Source: an uncultured Latescibacterota bacterium (GTDB lineage: Bacteria; Latescibacterota; UBA2968; UBA8231). Taken from it: a stretch of DNA of 64,000 nucleotides. The position numbers and the translations under genes were made by a program. Shown in pieces: positions 43,646 to 53,058 of this stretch. Every line of letters starts with the position of its first letter. Within the stretch, counting starts at the first letter, position 1. Under the pieces are notes generated by a model. That model was not told the DNA's origin. It saw nothing but the letters and a program-made list of their open reading frames with translations, and made no database searches. The stretch lies in contig OX638377.1 in the NCBI GenBank assembly GCA_951813615.1, forward strand, positions 3,162,001 to 3,226,000, given 5' to 3'.

Positions 43646-45751
43646 ATGAGCGAAACCGCCCCACTGCCCACGTACGAGCGTCCCGAGCTCTACATCAACC
43701 GCGAGCTCTCGTGGCTCGACTTCAACGCCCGCGTACTCGAAGAGGCCCAAGACAAGCGCAATCCCCTGCTAGAGCGCGTCAAGTTCCTGGCCATCGTCGC
43801 CAGCAATCTCGACGAGTTCTACGAAATCCGGGTAGCCGGCTTGTTGCAGTTGCACGAGTCGGGGGCCAATCCCAGCCGCCCCGACGGCCTAACCCCCGCC
43901 GAACAACTCGAGCGCATCGCCGGACAAGCCCACGAACAGGTCGCCGAACAGTATCGCTGCTGGAATGAAGACCTCGTCCCAGCCCTAGCGGCCGAGGGCA
44001 TCTACTTCTGGGAGGCGCGCCAACTCAAAGACGAGCATCTCGACTTCGTGCGCCAGTACTGGCGGGAAGAACTCGAACCCATCCTCACGCCCATTGTCGT
44101 CGATCCAGCGCACCCCTTCCCCCACGTGATCAACAAGGCCCTGTGCATCGGTGCCTTGCTCGAAGAACAGGGGCAAACGATGATGGGCGTGGCGACCGTG
44201 CCTCGGGTATTGCCGCGCATCCTGCGCATACCGAGCCAAGACGGCGAGCTGCACTTTGTGACGCTGGCTGGGATCATGGATTTGCAGGCCAGCGAGCTGT
44301 TCCGTGGCTATCAGGTACTCGGGTCAGCTCCCTTCCGAGTCACGCGCAATAGCGAGCTGTACGTCAACGAAGAAGACGCCGACAATCTGCTGGAAGAAAT
44401 CGAGGAGCAGGTGAGCAAGCAGAGCCAAGCCGACGCCGTGCGACTGGAGATCGCCGCGGGCGCACCCGATCAGCTAGTATGGCTTTTGCAACAGCAGTTT
44501 GGCCTCGACGACAGTTTAGTTTTTCGAGCCAATGGGCCGGTCAATCTCCACCGAGTCATGACCCTGTATGGCCTCGTCCCGCGTCCCGCGCTCAAAGACG
44601 CTCCCTTCGCGCCGGTCGAGCGCGACCTACCCCAAGAGCCGGAGACCTTCTTCGCGTCCATCCGCGCTGGTGACATCCTCCTGCACCACCCCTACGAGTC
44701 GTTTGCCACGGTTACCGATTTCATTCGCATGGCGGCCAACGACCCCAAAGTGCTGGCCATCAAACAGACCATCTACCGCACGGGCGACGATTCAGAGGTG
44801 GGACAGGCGCTCATCGACGCAGCCGAGCGCCGCAAGGAAGTGACCGTGCTCGTCGAGCTAAAGGCCCGCGGCGATGAAGCAGCCAACATCGAATGGGCCA
44901 AGCGCCTCGAAGACAGCGGCATCCACGTGATCTATGGCATCATGGGCCTGAAGACCCATTGCAAGCTCTCCATGCTGGTGCGCCGCGATCAAGATCGCCT
45001 GCGCCGCTACGCTCACTTGGGCACCGGCAATTACAACCACACCACCGCACGGCTCTACACGGATTTGGGGCTGATTACCGCCGAGCCAACGATCACCGCG
45101 GAGGTAGCCGAAGTCTTCAATATGCTCACTGCCCACAGTCCCATCAGTCAATTCGAAAAACTGCTAGTCGCGCCCTCCGGGCTGATGCAGGGCATGCTCG
45201 ACCGCATCGAGCGCGAAAGCGAACACGCCCGCGCCGGTCGGCCAGCCGCCATCATCGCCAAGATGAACGGCCTCATGGATCCGGCGATCATCAAGGCCCT
45301 GTACGCGGCCTCGCAGGCCGGCGTCGAGATCGATCTGATCATACGCGGCATTTGCTGCTTGCGCGCCGGCCTCGACTGCATCAGCGAAAACATCCGCGTG
45401 TACAGCATCATTGGTCGCTTCTTAGAGCACAGCCGGGTCTTTTACTTTGCCAACGGCGGCGACGAGGAAATCTGGCTCGGCAGCGCGGACTGGATGAATC
45501 GCAACCTGCGCACCCGGGTCGAAGTCGTCTTCCCCATCTTGGATCAGGGCCTAAAGCGGCGCATCTATCGCGAGCTGCTCGCATTCGCGCTCGCCGACCG
45601 CGCCAAATCTCGGCAGATGCGCCCAGACGGCACGTACGTCCGCCGCCAATCCGAGTGCGATACCCCGGGCCACAGCATGCAGGAGTCGCTCATGCGCACG
45701 GCCCTCGGCGAGGACATCGACGTCTTAGACGCATCCATGTCGAACCGGTAG
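43646..45751 (+). CDS. ppk1: Polyphosphate kinase 1
   Basis: This 701-residue protein is close to the usual PPK1 length. It has the N domain (YINRELSWLDFNARVLEEAQ) and head domain, and the two phospholipase-D-like catalytic halves: IKQTIYRTGDDS, VELKARGDEAANIEWAKRLE, RRYAHLGTGNYNHTTARLYT with the phospho-His, and LEHSRVFYFANGGDEEIWLG with the second His. It makes polyphosphate from ATP, reversibly. Its stop codon lies inside a 30-bp perfect palindrome at 45748-45777. Confidence 0.97.
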   Translation: MSETAPLPTYERPELYINRELSWLDFNARVLEEAQDKRNPLLERVKFLAIVASNLDEFYEIRVAGLLQLHESGANPSRPDGLTPAEQLERIAGQAHEQVAEQYRCWNEDLVPALAAEGIYFWEARQLKDEHLDFVRQYWREELEPILTPIVVDPAHPFPHVINKALCIGALLEEQGQTMMGVATVPRVLPRILRIPSQDGELHFVTLAGIMDLQASELFRGYQVLGSAPFRVTRNSELYVNEEDADNLLEEIEEQVSKQSQADAVRLEIAAGAPDQLVWLLQQQFGLDDSLVFRANGPVNLHRVMTLYGLVPRPALKDAPFAPVERDLPQEPETFFASIRAGDILLHHPYESFATVTDFIRMAANDPKVLAIKQTIYRTGDDSEVGQALIDAAERRKEVTVLVELKARGDEAANIEWAKRLEDSGIHVIYGIMGLKTHCKLSMLVRRDQDRLRRYAHLGTGNYNHTTARLYTDLGLITAEPTITAEVAEVFNMLTAHSPISQFEKLLVAPSGLMQGMLDRIERESEHARAGRPAAIIAKMNGLMDPAIIKALYAASQAGVEIDLIIRGICCLRAGLDCISENIRVYSIIGRFLEHSRVFYFANGGDEEIWLGSADWMNRNLRTRVEVVFPILDQGLKRRIYRELLAFALADRAKSRQMRPDGTYVRRQSECDTPGHSMQESLMRTALGEDIDVLDASMSNR

Positions 45752-45777
45752 GGGTCGGTTTGCAAACCGACCCCTAC
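45748..45777. terminator. Perfect 30-bp palindrome over the ppk1 stop codon
   Basis: The arms GTAGGGGTCGGTTTG and CAAACCGACCCCTAC are fully complementary with no spacer, and they include the ppk1 TAG. It can form a hairpin at the message end, but no T run follows. The same sequence type is often a dispersed repeat, so termination is an inference. Confidence 0.6.
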
Positions 45778-45852
45778 AACAGGAACCCGACGCCCGACCG
45801 TTGCGTTCTGTAAGGGCGACCGGCCCCCTACCAATTAAAGGAAAGAAACTCA

Positions 45853-47349
45853 ATGCACGACCTGCTCACAAAAATCAATTCGCCAATCCTAGACGACATC
45901 CACCGCATCGGCATCGTTTTGGCGGCTGGCCACGGCATGCGCATCCGCTCGGAGACCTCCAAGATGCTGCACGAAATTTGGGGCCAGCCGACGGCCGTGC
46001 GCGTGGCCCGCGCCGTGCAAGAGGGGCTCGACAGCCCCAATCAGGTCATCGTCGTGGGCATCAAGGGTGAGGATGTCGCCCGCGCGGCCGGGTCCCAACC
46101 GGGGCGTCTTTTCGCGTACCAAGAAAACCCGGTCCTCGGCCGACCGGCCGGCACCGGCGACGCCGTGCGCGTTGGCCTCCAAGCTTTCCCCGCAGCGGCT
46201 GCCGACCGCGACGTGTACATCTTTTTAGGGGACATGGGACTGTTGACCGGGCAGGTCGTCGCCCAATTCCGCGCCAGCTTTGAAAACGCCGACTGCGACA
46301 TGATGGTGCTCACCGGCCTGTACAGCGGCCCGGCCGAGACCAACTCCTATGGCCGCATCGTGCGCGTGCCAGCCACCGATGCCTCAGGACAGCCAGCGGG
46401 CGCAGACCGCGACAAAGTCATTGAAATTAGGGAGCACAAAGACATCCTCAGTCTCGACGCGGCAACGCCCTACGAAGCCGATTTCAACGGCCACACCTAC
46501 GCCTTCACGCGCCAAGAGTTGCTGGAAACGCGCGAGATCAATACCGGCGTCGTCGCCTTCAGAGAACATGCGCTGCGCACGTACATCCAACATCTCGACA
46601 CCGACAATGCCCAAGGCGAATTGCTGCTGACCGACCTAGTGCAAATTTTCAATCAGCACCAACTCGTGGTGCGGGCCGCCACAGCCGACAGCGAAGAGGA
46701 ACTCCTCGCCTTCAACGTCAAAAGCGTCTGGCGTCAGATGGAGGCCATAGCTCGCCGCTGGGCCTACGACAAACTCAAGGACACCATCACCATCGCCGAC
46801 GAGGAGGACTTCTTCATCGCCGACGAGGTCATTGAGCAAATACTCAATATGGACGAAGAGTGCGGCCCCTTGGACATCGTCATCGGCAAGGGCACCTATA
46901 TCGGTCCCGAGGTACAGCTCAACCGTCGAGTCACCATCGGCGACCGCAGCCATCTGAGCGGCCACATAGTGCTAGGCGAGGGGGTACAAATTGGCGTCGG
47001 CGTCGAGCTGAGCACGTATCCAAATCAAACCCTCGTTCTCGACGAGGAAGTCGAAGTGCTCAGTCGCAATATCCTCAAGGGCAACCTGCGGATTGGCGCG
47101 CACAGCCGCATCGAGTCTGGCGTACTCATGACCGGCAGCGACAAACACCCCATGCGCGTGGGCGAGCGCGTAACCATCAAGGGCACCAGCTACCTCTACG
47201 GCTGCCAAATCGACGACGACCTGTTCATCGAGCACTCCGTCATCAAGTGTAAGCGAGTCGAACAGGTGCGCCGCCGCGACGGCACCATCCAGCCCGTCCG
47301 CTATGTCCTGCCTCAGCCCGAGGGCCTCGACTCCATCGCCGACCTATGA
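45853..47349 (+). CDS. GlmU-like nucleotidyltransferase with left-handed beta-helix
   Basis: Of 498 residues, the N-terminal half is a sugar-nucleotide pyrophosphorylase fold with IGIVLAAGHGMRIRSETSKM (the G-x-G-x-R/K loop), VLGRPAGTGDAVRVG and YIFLGDMGLL. The C-terminal half (~350-470) has hexapeptide-type turns (IGKGTYIGPEVQLNRRVTIG) of a left-handed helix. True GlmU makes UDP-GlcNAc. The C-terminal acetyltransferase residues are not clear, and the sequence is diverged, so the nucleotide sugar is uncertain. An AAAGGAAAG site precedes the ATG. It converges with the formamidase gene, with a 6-nt overlap. Confidence 0.85.
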   Translation: MHDLLTKINSPILDDIHRIGIVLAAGHGMRIRSETSKMLHEIWGQPTAVRVARAVQEGLDSPNQVIVVGIKGEDVARAAGSQPGRLFAYQENPVLGRPAGTGDAVRVGLQAFPAAAADRDVYIFLGDMGLLTGQVVAQFRASFENADCDMMVLTGLYSGPAETNSYGRIVRVPATDASGQPAGADRDKVIEIREHKDILSLDAATPYEADFNGHTYAFTRQELLETREINTGVVAFREHALRTYIQHLDTDNAQGELLLTDLVQIFNQHQLVVRAATADSEEELLAFNVKSVWRQMEAIARRWAYDKLKDTITIADEEDFFIADEVIEQILNMDEECGPLDIVIGKGTYIGPEVQLNRRVTIGDRSHLSGHIVLGEGVQIGVGVELSTYPNQTLVLDEEVEVLSRNILKGNLRIGAHSRIESGVLMTGSDKHPMRVGERVTIKGTSYLYGCQIDDDLFIEHSVIKCKRVEQVRRRDGTIQPVRYVLPQPEGLDSIADL

Positions 47350-48264
47350 GCGCTCGGCTCCCATAGCCGAGAGCAACGACTTGGCGACCTTGCAGACCAT
47401 CGTATAGGCCGGGTCGTACACATTCCCCATATCGTATTCCACGCACTGCCCCAAGAGCGCGTGGGCGCTCAACTCGCTGAGTCCGTAGTCCTCGGTAAGC
47501 CAGTTGATCAGCTCAGTAGTGGCGTGCTGCACGCATTGGTCTAAGGGACGCGCATTGCCGACCGCGAGAATGTGCGTGTCGTTTTCAGCGCGGGGCCAGC
47601 CGATCTGCTTGCCCTTGATCACATCCACGCTAAACGTCGTGTCAAAAGAGATTTCCACGCCCGTGCCGACAATCTCGCCGTCGCCTTGGATAGCGTGCCC
47701 GTCGCCTAAGTGGAAGAGCGCCCCCGGGGCCTCGACCGGCAGATAGACGGTCACGCCGGTGACAAAACCCCGGTAGTCCATGTTGCCGCCGTGGGTTGAA
47801 GAGGTCGCCGTGGAAATGGCCTGACCGCGCGGCGGAGCCACCCCGAAACAGCCTACCATCGGGTCGAGGGGTAGCACCAAACCCGGCAGGGTATCCGGCT
47901 GCGTTGTCGTGCCGGCCGCTAGGTCAATCGGCCACCGCAGCGGCTGTTCTTCGCGCTTAATCCCAGTTGTAAAACCCGGGTCCAACACATTGGGCGCGAT
48001 TGCCCAGCTCGTCCAGCCCCAATCGCGGTTGGGATAGAGCTTGTCGAAATGCACCACCAAGGTGTCGCCCGGCTCGGCTCCCTCTATGTAGAAAGGACCC
48101 GTCATCGGGTTCCCGCGCTCAGCGACCTGCTCGCCGCGTTGGTCCCAGCCGCGGGCGTCAACGGTCGTGGTAGAGACCGTATCGCCGGGGGCAACAGCCA
48201 GCACGGGCTCGTGCCAGCCGATGGTATTGTGGTAGTGGGTAGGGGCGAATTCGTGATGAGCCAT
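47344..48264 (-). CDS. Acetamidase/formamidase family protein
   Basis: This 306-residue protein matches the FmdA/AmdA family: ARGWDQRGEQVAERGNPMTG, FYIEGAEPGDTLVVHF, LPLDPMVGCFGVAPP, STHGGNMDYR and FHLGDGHAIQGDGEIVGTG. These are the usual Gly-rich blocks and the conserved HxGD/E segment. It should hydrolyse formamide or short amides to ammonia. That could tie in with the urease genes in nitrogen supply, but they are 13 kb away. No signal peptide is seen. Confidence 0.9.
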   Translation of the reverse strand: MAHHEFAPTHYHNTIGWHEPVLAVAPGDTVSTTTVDARGWDQRGEQVAERGNPMTGPFYIEGAEPGDTLVVHFDKLYPNRDWGWTSWAIAPNVLDPGFTTGIKREEQPLRWPIDLAAGTTTQPDTLPGLVLPLDPMVGCFGVAPPRGQAISTATSSTHGGNMDYRGFVTGVTVYLPVEAPGALFHLGDGHAIQGDGEIVGTGVEISFDTTFSVDVIKGKQIGWPRAENDTHILAVGNARPLDQCVQHATTELINWLTEDYGLSELSAHALLGQCVEYDMGNVYDPAYTMVCKVAKSLLSAMGAERS

Positions 48265-48319
48265 AAAGACCTCGCAGAAGGTGTGGAGTGCATGGGAAAT
48301 TAGCAGCTTGCAAAGCTAC

Positions 48320-49216
48320 TCAAATTTCCAAAGCGGAAAAAGGCGACAGAAAGAACGCGGCTAGGTCGCCCTGGGCTGCGGCCCGTTCTAGCACCTTAAT
48401 TTCCGTATCCAACTCGTCCGCAATCCGCGCCCGTACGTCCGCATCCTCCACCGCATTGTCCAAGTGCCCGACGAGCTGGTCCAACACCTGCCGCCGCACC
48501 TGAGGGTGCAGTTCACCTGCGGCAAAGCATTCAACGCGAAAGCGCGACACGTTCTCCTTTTTGGCAACGAGCTCGGCGCGCCCCAGCGCCAACGCCAAAA
48601 TGACGCGGTGCAGCACACCGGCGAAATCCACATCGACCTGCTCAAGCAAAGCGGCCACCGACGGCTGCGGCAACGAGCGCACAAAGGCCACCTTGCCGGT
48701 TAACTCTTGCAGCATTTGACCATCGGCGCGCAAGTCAATGGCACTGGGGCCGGTCCACGTCTCGGGTACGAGCTTTGCCAAGGCTACAACTTTGGGCTGC
48801 AGATTGGGCCAAAAGCCCAGCTCGGAACAGCCGACCAACGCGCGAGCCTGCCAGCGCATCTCTTTTAAGCGCTGGCAAGCGCGTTCCCAGCCCTGCTTGT
48901 AGAGCGCGTCAAACTGACCGTTAGTCAACTTGGCGACGGCGACGTTGAGGTCGCCGCCGCTTGCCTCCTCCAGCGCCAAGTCAATACACGCCAAGCCTCG
49001 CTCCATGCCGTGGCGCAACTGGTCGCGACCAAGGGCGATGCCGGTGCGGTTGCGCTGGGCAAAGCCCAACCCGCTGATTCGCAGATAGGCCCGCAGCGAA
49101 TCCATAAAGTGCGGCGACAACTGCTCGTATTCGAGGCCCGCGGCGACCACTTGGCCGATAAAACTGTGGCGGTCGAGCGAGACCTGGTTGAGATCGACGT
49201 GCGCTAGCCGACTCAC
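48320..49216 (-). CDS. Conserved helical protein, function unknown (second of a pair)
   Basis: This ~298-residue, mostly helical protein is rich in Leu, Ala and charged residues (GQVVAAGLEYEQLSPHFMDS, LEQVDVDFAGVLHRVILALA). I do not recognise a family. The start is GTG 49216, which overlaps the previous stop as GTGA and has GGAGG 6 nt upstream; the longer frame to 49243 lacks a site. Coupling to the next gene implies a shared job. Confidence 0.7.
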   Translation of the reverse strand: MSRLAHVDLNQVSLDRHSFIGQVVAAGLEYEQLSPHFMDSLRAYLRISGLGFAQRNRTGIALGRDQLRHGMERGLACIDLALEEASGGDLNVAVAKLTNGQFDALYKQGWERACQRLKEMRWQARALVGCSELGFWPNLQPKVVALAKLVPETWTGPSAIDLRADGQMLQELTGKVAFVRSLPQPSVAALLEQVDVDFAGVLHRVILALALGRAELVAKKENVSRFRVECFAAGELHPQVRRQVLDQLVGHLDNAVEDADVRARIADELDTEIKVLERAAAQGDLAAFFLSPFSALEI

Positions 49217-49980
49217 GAGGTACCTCCACCGGCCCGTTCCCAAGCGGCGCGTAGCACCTTTGCCAGCAGCTCAGGCGCAGCTTGGTGCAAGGCGTAGATG
49301 ACCTCGCGGATCTCCGGGTCATTGATCGGCGGCAGCATCACGGCTTGGCCCGATTCCGACAGCAGGCTGAAGGCCGACACTGTACCCAAATCCGGCAGCC
49401 CTCCGACTTGGGCGTGCATGTCAATGCTATCAACCTTGTCGAGGAAGGCGTCCTCTAGCAGGCTCTGATCGACCTTGTACAAAAGCGCGGCACGCTTGTT
49501 GGGATCGTCTAGCGCGGCGACCGCTTCGAGCCATTCCCACGACACCTTAGTGCGGTTGCCGCGGTAATAAACCGGATCGAGCGTGTCCTCCACGGCGCGC
49601 GCAAACGACTCCGCCGACATAGTCTGCAACAGCGCGGTATTAAACCTCGCCAGCTTGTACTCGCCGGGGGCGACCAACTCGGCGATGACCTCCGACGGCA
49701 GCTTATCGACGACAGCGGGCAAGTACCCCGGGCGGCCTTCGGCGTCCATGCCGGTCAGCGAGAGCACCTCCTCGGGGTTTTCGTCTATGGCCACCAGCGC
49801 GGCTTGTTCCTCCACGGCCTGCACCTTGAGCAGCGCGCGGGCCTCGTCGGCGCGCCCTTCGCGCAGCATCTGGCGCAAAGTCACATTCTTGGCGATCAAT
49901 TCTTCCAGATCGCCCGACCACTCCCCTAGCACCACCCGGTCGCCCTGCACTTGCAGAGCCTCGTTCTCGTGCTGGGACAT
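49213..49980 (-). CDS. Conserved helical protein, function unknown (first of a pair)
   Basis: Of 255 residues, those from ~60 on contain repeated helical pairs of the form VDKLPSEVIAELVAPGEYKL and EDAFLDKVDSIDMHAQVGGL. These are loosely like the helical-repeat family DUF6178, but I cannot confirm this. An AGGAGGACCG site precedes the ATG. It is coupled by GTGA overlap to the gene at 49216. No signal peptide or membrane segment is visible. Confidence 0.7.
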   Translation of the reverse strand: MSQHENEALQVQGDRVVLGEWSGDLEELIAKNVTLRQMLREGRADEARALLKVQAVEEQAALVAIDENPEEVLSLTGMDAEGRPGYLPAVVDKLPSEVIAELVAPGEYKLARFNTALLQTMSAESFARAVEDTLDPVYYRGNRTKVSWEWLEAVAALDDPNKRAALLYKVDQSLLEDAFLDKVDSIDMHAQVGGLPDLGTVSAFSLLSESGQAVMLPPINDPEIREVIYALHQAAPELLAKVLRAAWERAGGGTS

Positions 49981-50101
49981 CGGTCCTCCTGTGTGGAATG
50001 AATTGGGAATTGGGGGCGGTCTTAAGGTAAATTAGACGGTGGAATGTGTCAATAAAAACTTGTTATAACTCATTATTTATATTCTACTTAAATAAATATT
50101 T

Positions 50102-50130
50102 TTGACATATTTTATCTTTTTCCGTATATT
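50102..50130 (+). promoter_or_regulatory. Sigma-70-type promoter
   Basis: TTGACA (50102-50107) and TATATT (50125-50130) are separated by exactly 17 bases in an AT-rich stretch that stands out from the G+C-rich surroundings. It faces the UvrB/C-motif gene at 50310. Transcription would begin near 50137, just before a terminator-like hairpin. Confidence 0.7.
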
Positions 50131-50143
50131 ATATAGCACGATG

Positions 50144-50174
50144 AGCGCGGGGCTTGTAGCCCGGCGCTTCTTTT
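50144..50174 (+). terminator. Terminator-like hairpin right after the promoter
   Basis: AGCGCGGGGCT (50144-50154) pairs with AGCCCGGCGCT (50158-50168) with one mismatch and a 3-nt loop, followed by TCTTTT. It has the form of an intrinsic terminator or attenuator in the leader of the gene at 50310. Confidence 0.6.
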
Positions 50175-50253
50175 ATGGGCAAGCAATTTGACGAGAAATG
50201 CGTTGATTAGTAGCGCAGTACTAGGTTCTGCCCTATATTGTCCCTTGCGTTCC

Positions 50254-50280
50254 CCCAGCCTCCTTGGGGCTGGGTTTCTT
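50254..50280 (+). terminator. Second terminator-like hairpin in the same leader
   Basis: CCCAGCC (50254-50260) pairs with GGCTGGG (50268-50274), followed by TTTCTT. It lies 30 bases before the start codon at 50310, so it could also hide or release the ribosome site. Confidence 0.5.
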
Positions 50281-50309
50281 CATCCTATCTTCTGTCAGAG
50301 AGCGCGCCC

Positions 50310-51077
50310 ATGAATTACGATATCGGCGACTTGCTCAATGGTTGGGAATTTAAGCCCGACGAGTTCCTCGCTCGGCGCATCCGCACCAGCAAGGGCAAGG
50401 AAAAACTTCAGATTCGCATTGACATGGGGCTCCTGCAGCTCGAATTGGACGGCCGCCCCGACGGCCAACAACCGCACGGCTGCCCCTCGCTGCTCGACTA
50501 CTACCAAGACCTCATCGAAGCACGCGACACCCCAGAAGGCTTCGTGCTAGAAGAAGACGAGTGCGAAGAGCTCTTCCAAGAGGCCTGGCAGTACTACCAC
50601 CGCTATTTAAGTCTGTTCAACCTAGAAGACTACGAAGGGGTCGTCGCCGATACCGAGCACACCCTACAGATTTTTGAATTGGTCGATCAGTGCGCGCCCA
50701 ACGACGAGATCCGCTGGTACTTTGAGCAGTACTACCCACACGCCATTATGATGCAGACCCGGGCGCACGCCATGCTAGCCCTCCGCAGCGACGACTATCC
50801 AACGGCCATGCGCGCCGTACAAGAAGGTATTGCCCACATCGAGGGCTTTGTCGAAGAATGGGAATCCGAGCTAGAAGAGGACTTGCCCGAGATTGCCTTT
50901 TTGCGCGAATGGTACGAGGAATTAGAGCAGGAGCGCCCGCTGTCCGAGCGCGAAAAATTAGAGCGCGACCTACAGGCGGCCGTGGAAGCGGACAACTTTG
51001 AGGAAGCCGCGCGGCTCCGCGACCAGATCCAGACCCTGTGGCCGACGCCGCAGCACCTCCACCGCCCCAAGCACTGA
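50310..51077 (+). CDS. UvrB/UvrC motif-containing protein
   Basis: Of 255 residues, the last ~45 hold a UvrB/UvrC motif (LERDLQAAVEADNFEEAARL, RDQIQTL), a helical hairpin that binds partner proteins. The rest is acidic and helical with TPR-like spacing (EAWQYYHRYLSLFNLEDYEG, MRAVQEGIAHIEGF). ATG 50310 (MNYDIGDLLNGW) is chosen; the frame from 50238 starts inside the leader hairpin region. It converges with dapB, 4 nt apart. The function is unknown; similar proteins occur in several Gram-negative candidate phyla. Confidence 0.85.
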   Translation: MNYDIGDLLNGWEFKPDEFLARRIRTSKGKEKLQIRIDMGLLQLELDGRPDGQQPHGCPSLLDYYQDLIEARDTPEGFVLEEDECEELFQEAWQYYHRYLSLFNLEDYEGVVADTEHTLQIFELVDQCAPNDEIRWYFEQYYPHAIMMQTRAHAMLALRSDDYPTAMRAVQEGIAHIEGFVEEWESELEEDLPEIAFLREWYEELEQERPLSEREKLERDLQAAVEADNFEEAARLRDQIQTLWPTPQHLHRPKH

Positions 51078-51081
51078 GCGA

Positions 51082-51885
51082 TCAGCCCAGCCCCAACACG
51101 TCTCCCATCGAATACATCCCCGGCTCGGCCTGCGCTGCAAAGCGCGCGGCGCGCAGCGCACCCAAAGCAAAGGAATCGCGGCTCGTGGCGCGGTGCTGTA
51201 GTTCGAGGCACTCACCTAAGGCCGCGAAGAGTACCGAGTGCTCGCCCGCCAAGTCGCCGGCGCGGATCGCGTGCATGCCAATCTCCTGACGAGAGCGCTC
51301 GCCGACCACGCCCTCCCGCCCGTGTACGGCGACCTCGCGCAAGTTGCGGCCCAATCCGGCCGCAGCCCGCTCAGCTAGCGTCAGCGCCGACCCAGAGGGC
51401 GCATCGACCTTGTGCCGGTGGTGTGCCTCAATGATTTCCACATCGTAGTCGTCGCCCAAGATCCGCGCCGCCTCTTCGACCAGCTTGAAGAGCACGTTCA
51501 TGGCCGTGCTAAAATTCGACGCAAACACGCAGGTAATGTCCGCCACCGTCCGCTCGAATTCCGCGAGCTGCTCTGGGGTAAAACCCGTAGTCCCCACCAC
51601 CATCGGCACCCCGCGCACCGCGCAGAGCGCCGCGTCTTCGAGAGTCGCCTCCGGGGTCGTAAAATTAATGACGACCTGGTCTGGCTCGACGATGCCCGAC
51701 AGCGTGTCGCTGACCGTTAGGCCAAGATGCCGCGCGCCGACGACCTCGCCGATGTCGCGCCCCACCGCCTCGTGGTCCGGGCGCTCCTTGCCGCCGCACA
51801 GTTCCAAGTCAGCCGCCGTCAAAATCAAGTGGGCCAGCCGTTGGCCCATGCGCCCGGCTATCCCGCAGATTACAATTTTGGTCAT
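51082..51885 (-). CDS. dapB: 4-hydroxy-tetrahydrodipicolinate reductase
   Basis: This 267-residue protein has the NAD(P) loop IVICGIAGRMGQRLAH, the strand VINFTTPEA, and MVVGTTGFTPEQL. The signature EIIEAHHRHKVDAPSGSAL carries the catalytic His and Lys. It reduces the product of DapA in the lysine/diaminopimelate pathway. It lies 14 nt after dapA in the same transcript. Length is normal. Confidence 0.97.
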   Translation of the reverse strand: MTKIVICGIAGRMGQRLAHLILTAADLELCGGKERPDHEAVGRDIGEVVGARHLGLTVSDTLSGIVEPDQVVINFTTPEATLEDAALCAVRGVPMVVGTTGFTPEQLAEFERTVADITCVFASNFSTAMNVLFKLVEEAARILGDDYDVEIIEAHHRHKVDAPSGSALTLAERAAAGLGRNLREVAVHGREGVVGERSRQEIGMHAIRAGDLAGEHSVLFAALGECLELQHRATSRDSFALGALRAARFAAQAEPGMYSMGDVLGLG

Positions 51886-51899
51886 CGCTCTATCCTCGC

Positions 51900-52937
51900 T
51901 TAATACGATGAATACACCACGCGCTCGACCAGCGAGTCGTCGTGCAGACGCGCTTCCACATCCACCCCGAAAAACTCGGCGACCGGCGCAAAAGCCGTTG
52001 GGTCGTTGGCGTGTACTTGACGCGCGGCATCCAGCACCACTTGTGCACCCGCGTGTGTCATCTTGCCCAGCGGCTGCCGCACCGCTCCGGCCGGCATGCC
52101 GAGAATATTCATCAGCGTCTTAACCGGCACCGGGTTGCGCGCCTTGCACTCGACCGGGCCATACGCACTCTGCTCGGTGGTCGCAACGCCGACGATGCCA
52201 AAAAGCGGTGCCAGCTTTTCAGCCAAACTATCGGCTTCGTCTTCCTGGCCGGCGTTGAGCAGTTCGGTGAGCCGCTGGATGGGACCCGGAATGACGTTGG
52301 ACATCACCGAGATTACGCCAGCGGCCCGGATGTCCTCGCTCTTCATCATCGGCACGGTCTTGTCGTCATCGCCCGAGAGGATGGTAAAATCGTCGCCGCA
52401 AAGCCGGCGCGTCTTGGCCATGTTGTCCAAGTCTCCGGTCGCCTCTTTGACTTGGGCCACGTTGGGATACTGATGGGCGAGGATGGCCAAATCTTCCACC
52501 TGCATCATGCAGCCGGTGCGCCCGGGGATGATGTAGGGAATGATCTGCACCTCGGGGAAGGCCCGCGCCACCGGCTCGACGTATTCGCGGCGGATCTCCA
52601 AGGAGCTAGGCCCATTGTAGTAGGGATCGACCAAAAGCACGGCGTCCGCGCCAATGTGGGCGGCGTGCTCGCTGCCTGCCAAGGTTTCCTTGGTAGAGTT
52701 GCTGCCCGTGCCAGCAATCGATAAGGTGCGTCCCTTGGCCAGCGCGACCGTGCGCTCGATGACTTCGTTGTGCTCCTCCCATCGCAGGGTCGGGCTTTCG
52801 CCGGTCGTGCCGACGGCGAGTACTGCTTGGATATTATTGGCAATTTGGAATTCTACGAGTCGCTCCAAGCCGCCGTAGTCAATGCTGCCGTCTGCGCTCA
52901 TGGGCGTCACTAGGGCTGTACTACAACCTTTGAACAT
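51900..52937 (-). CDS. dapA: 4-hydroxy-tetrahydrodipicolinate synthase
   Basis: This 345-residue protein has STALVTPMSADGSIDYGGLE, AVGTTGESPTL, VDPYYNGPSSLEI and the Schiff-base lysine in AQVKEATGDLDNM. It condenses pyruvate with aspartate semialdehyde. It is about 50 residues longer than common DapA, with an extra C-terminal part (FFGVDVEARLHDDSLVERVV). ATG 52937 (MFKGCSTALVTPM) is chosen because the family begins here. It is followed by dapB. Confidence 0.95.
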   Translation of the reverse strand: MFKGCSTALVTPMSADGSIDYGGLERLVEFQIANNIQAVLAVGTTGESPTLRWEEHNEVIERTVALAKGRTLSIAGTGSNSTKETLAGSEHAAHIGADAVLLVDPYYNGPSSLEIRREYVEPVARAFPEVQIIPYIIPGRTGCMMQVEDLAILAHQYPNVAQVKEATGDLDNMAKTRRLCGDDFTILSGDDDKTVPMMKSEDIRAAGVISVMSNVIPGPIQRLTELLNAGQEDEADSLAEKLAPLFGIVGVATTEQSAYGPVECKARNPVPVKTLMNILGMPAGAVRQPLGKMTHAGAQVVLDAARQVHANDPTAFAPVAEFFGVDVEARLHDDSLVERVVYSSY

Positions 52938-53058
52938 GGTCGATTTACCTCGCCTTGGCTTGTCAAAAATGGGTTGATTGGCGATTGTCTTTTTACCGCG
53001 ATTGCCGAACATAATACGCCGCCCCAACTTTTGTCAAATGTCCCATCGAGGAGGAACT

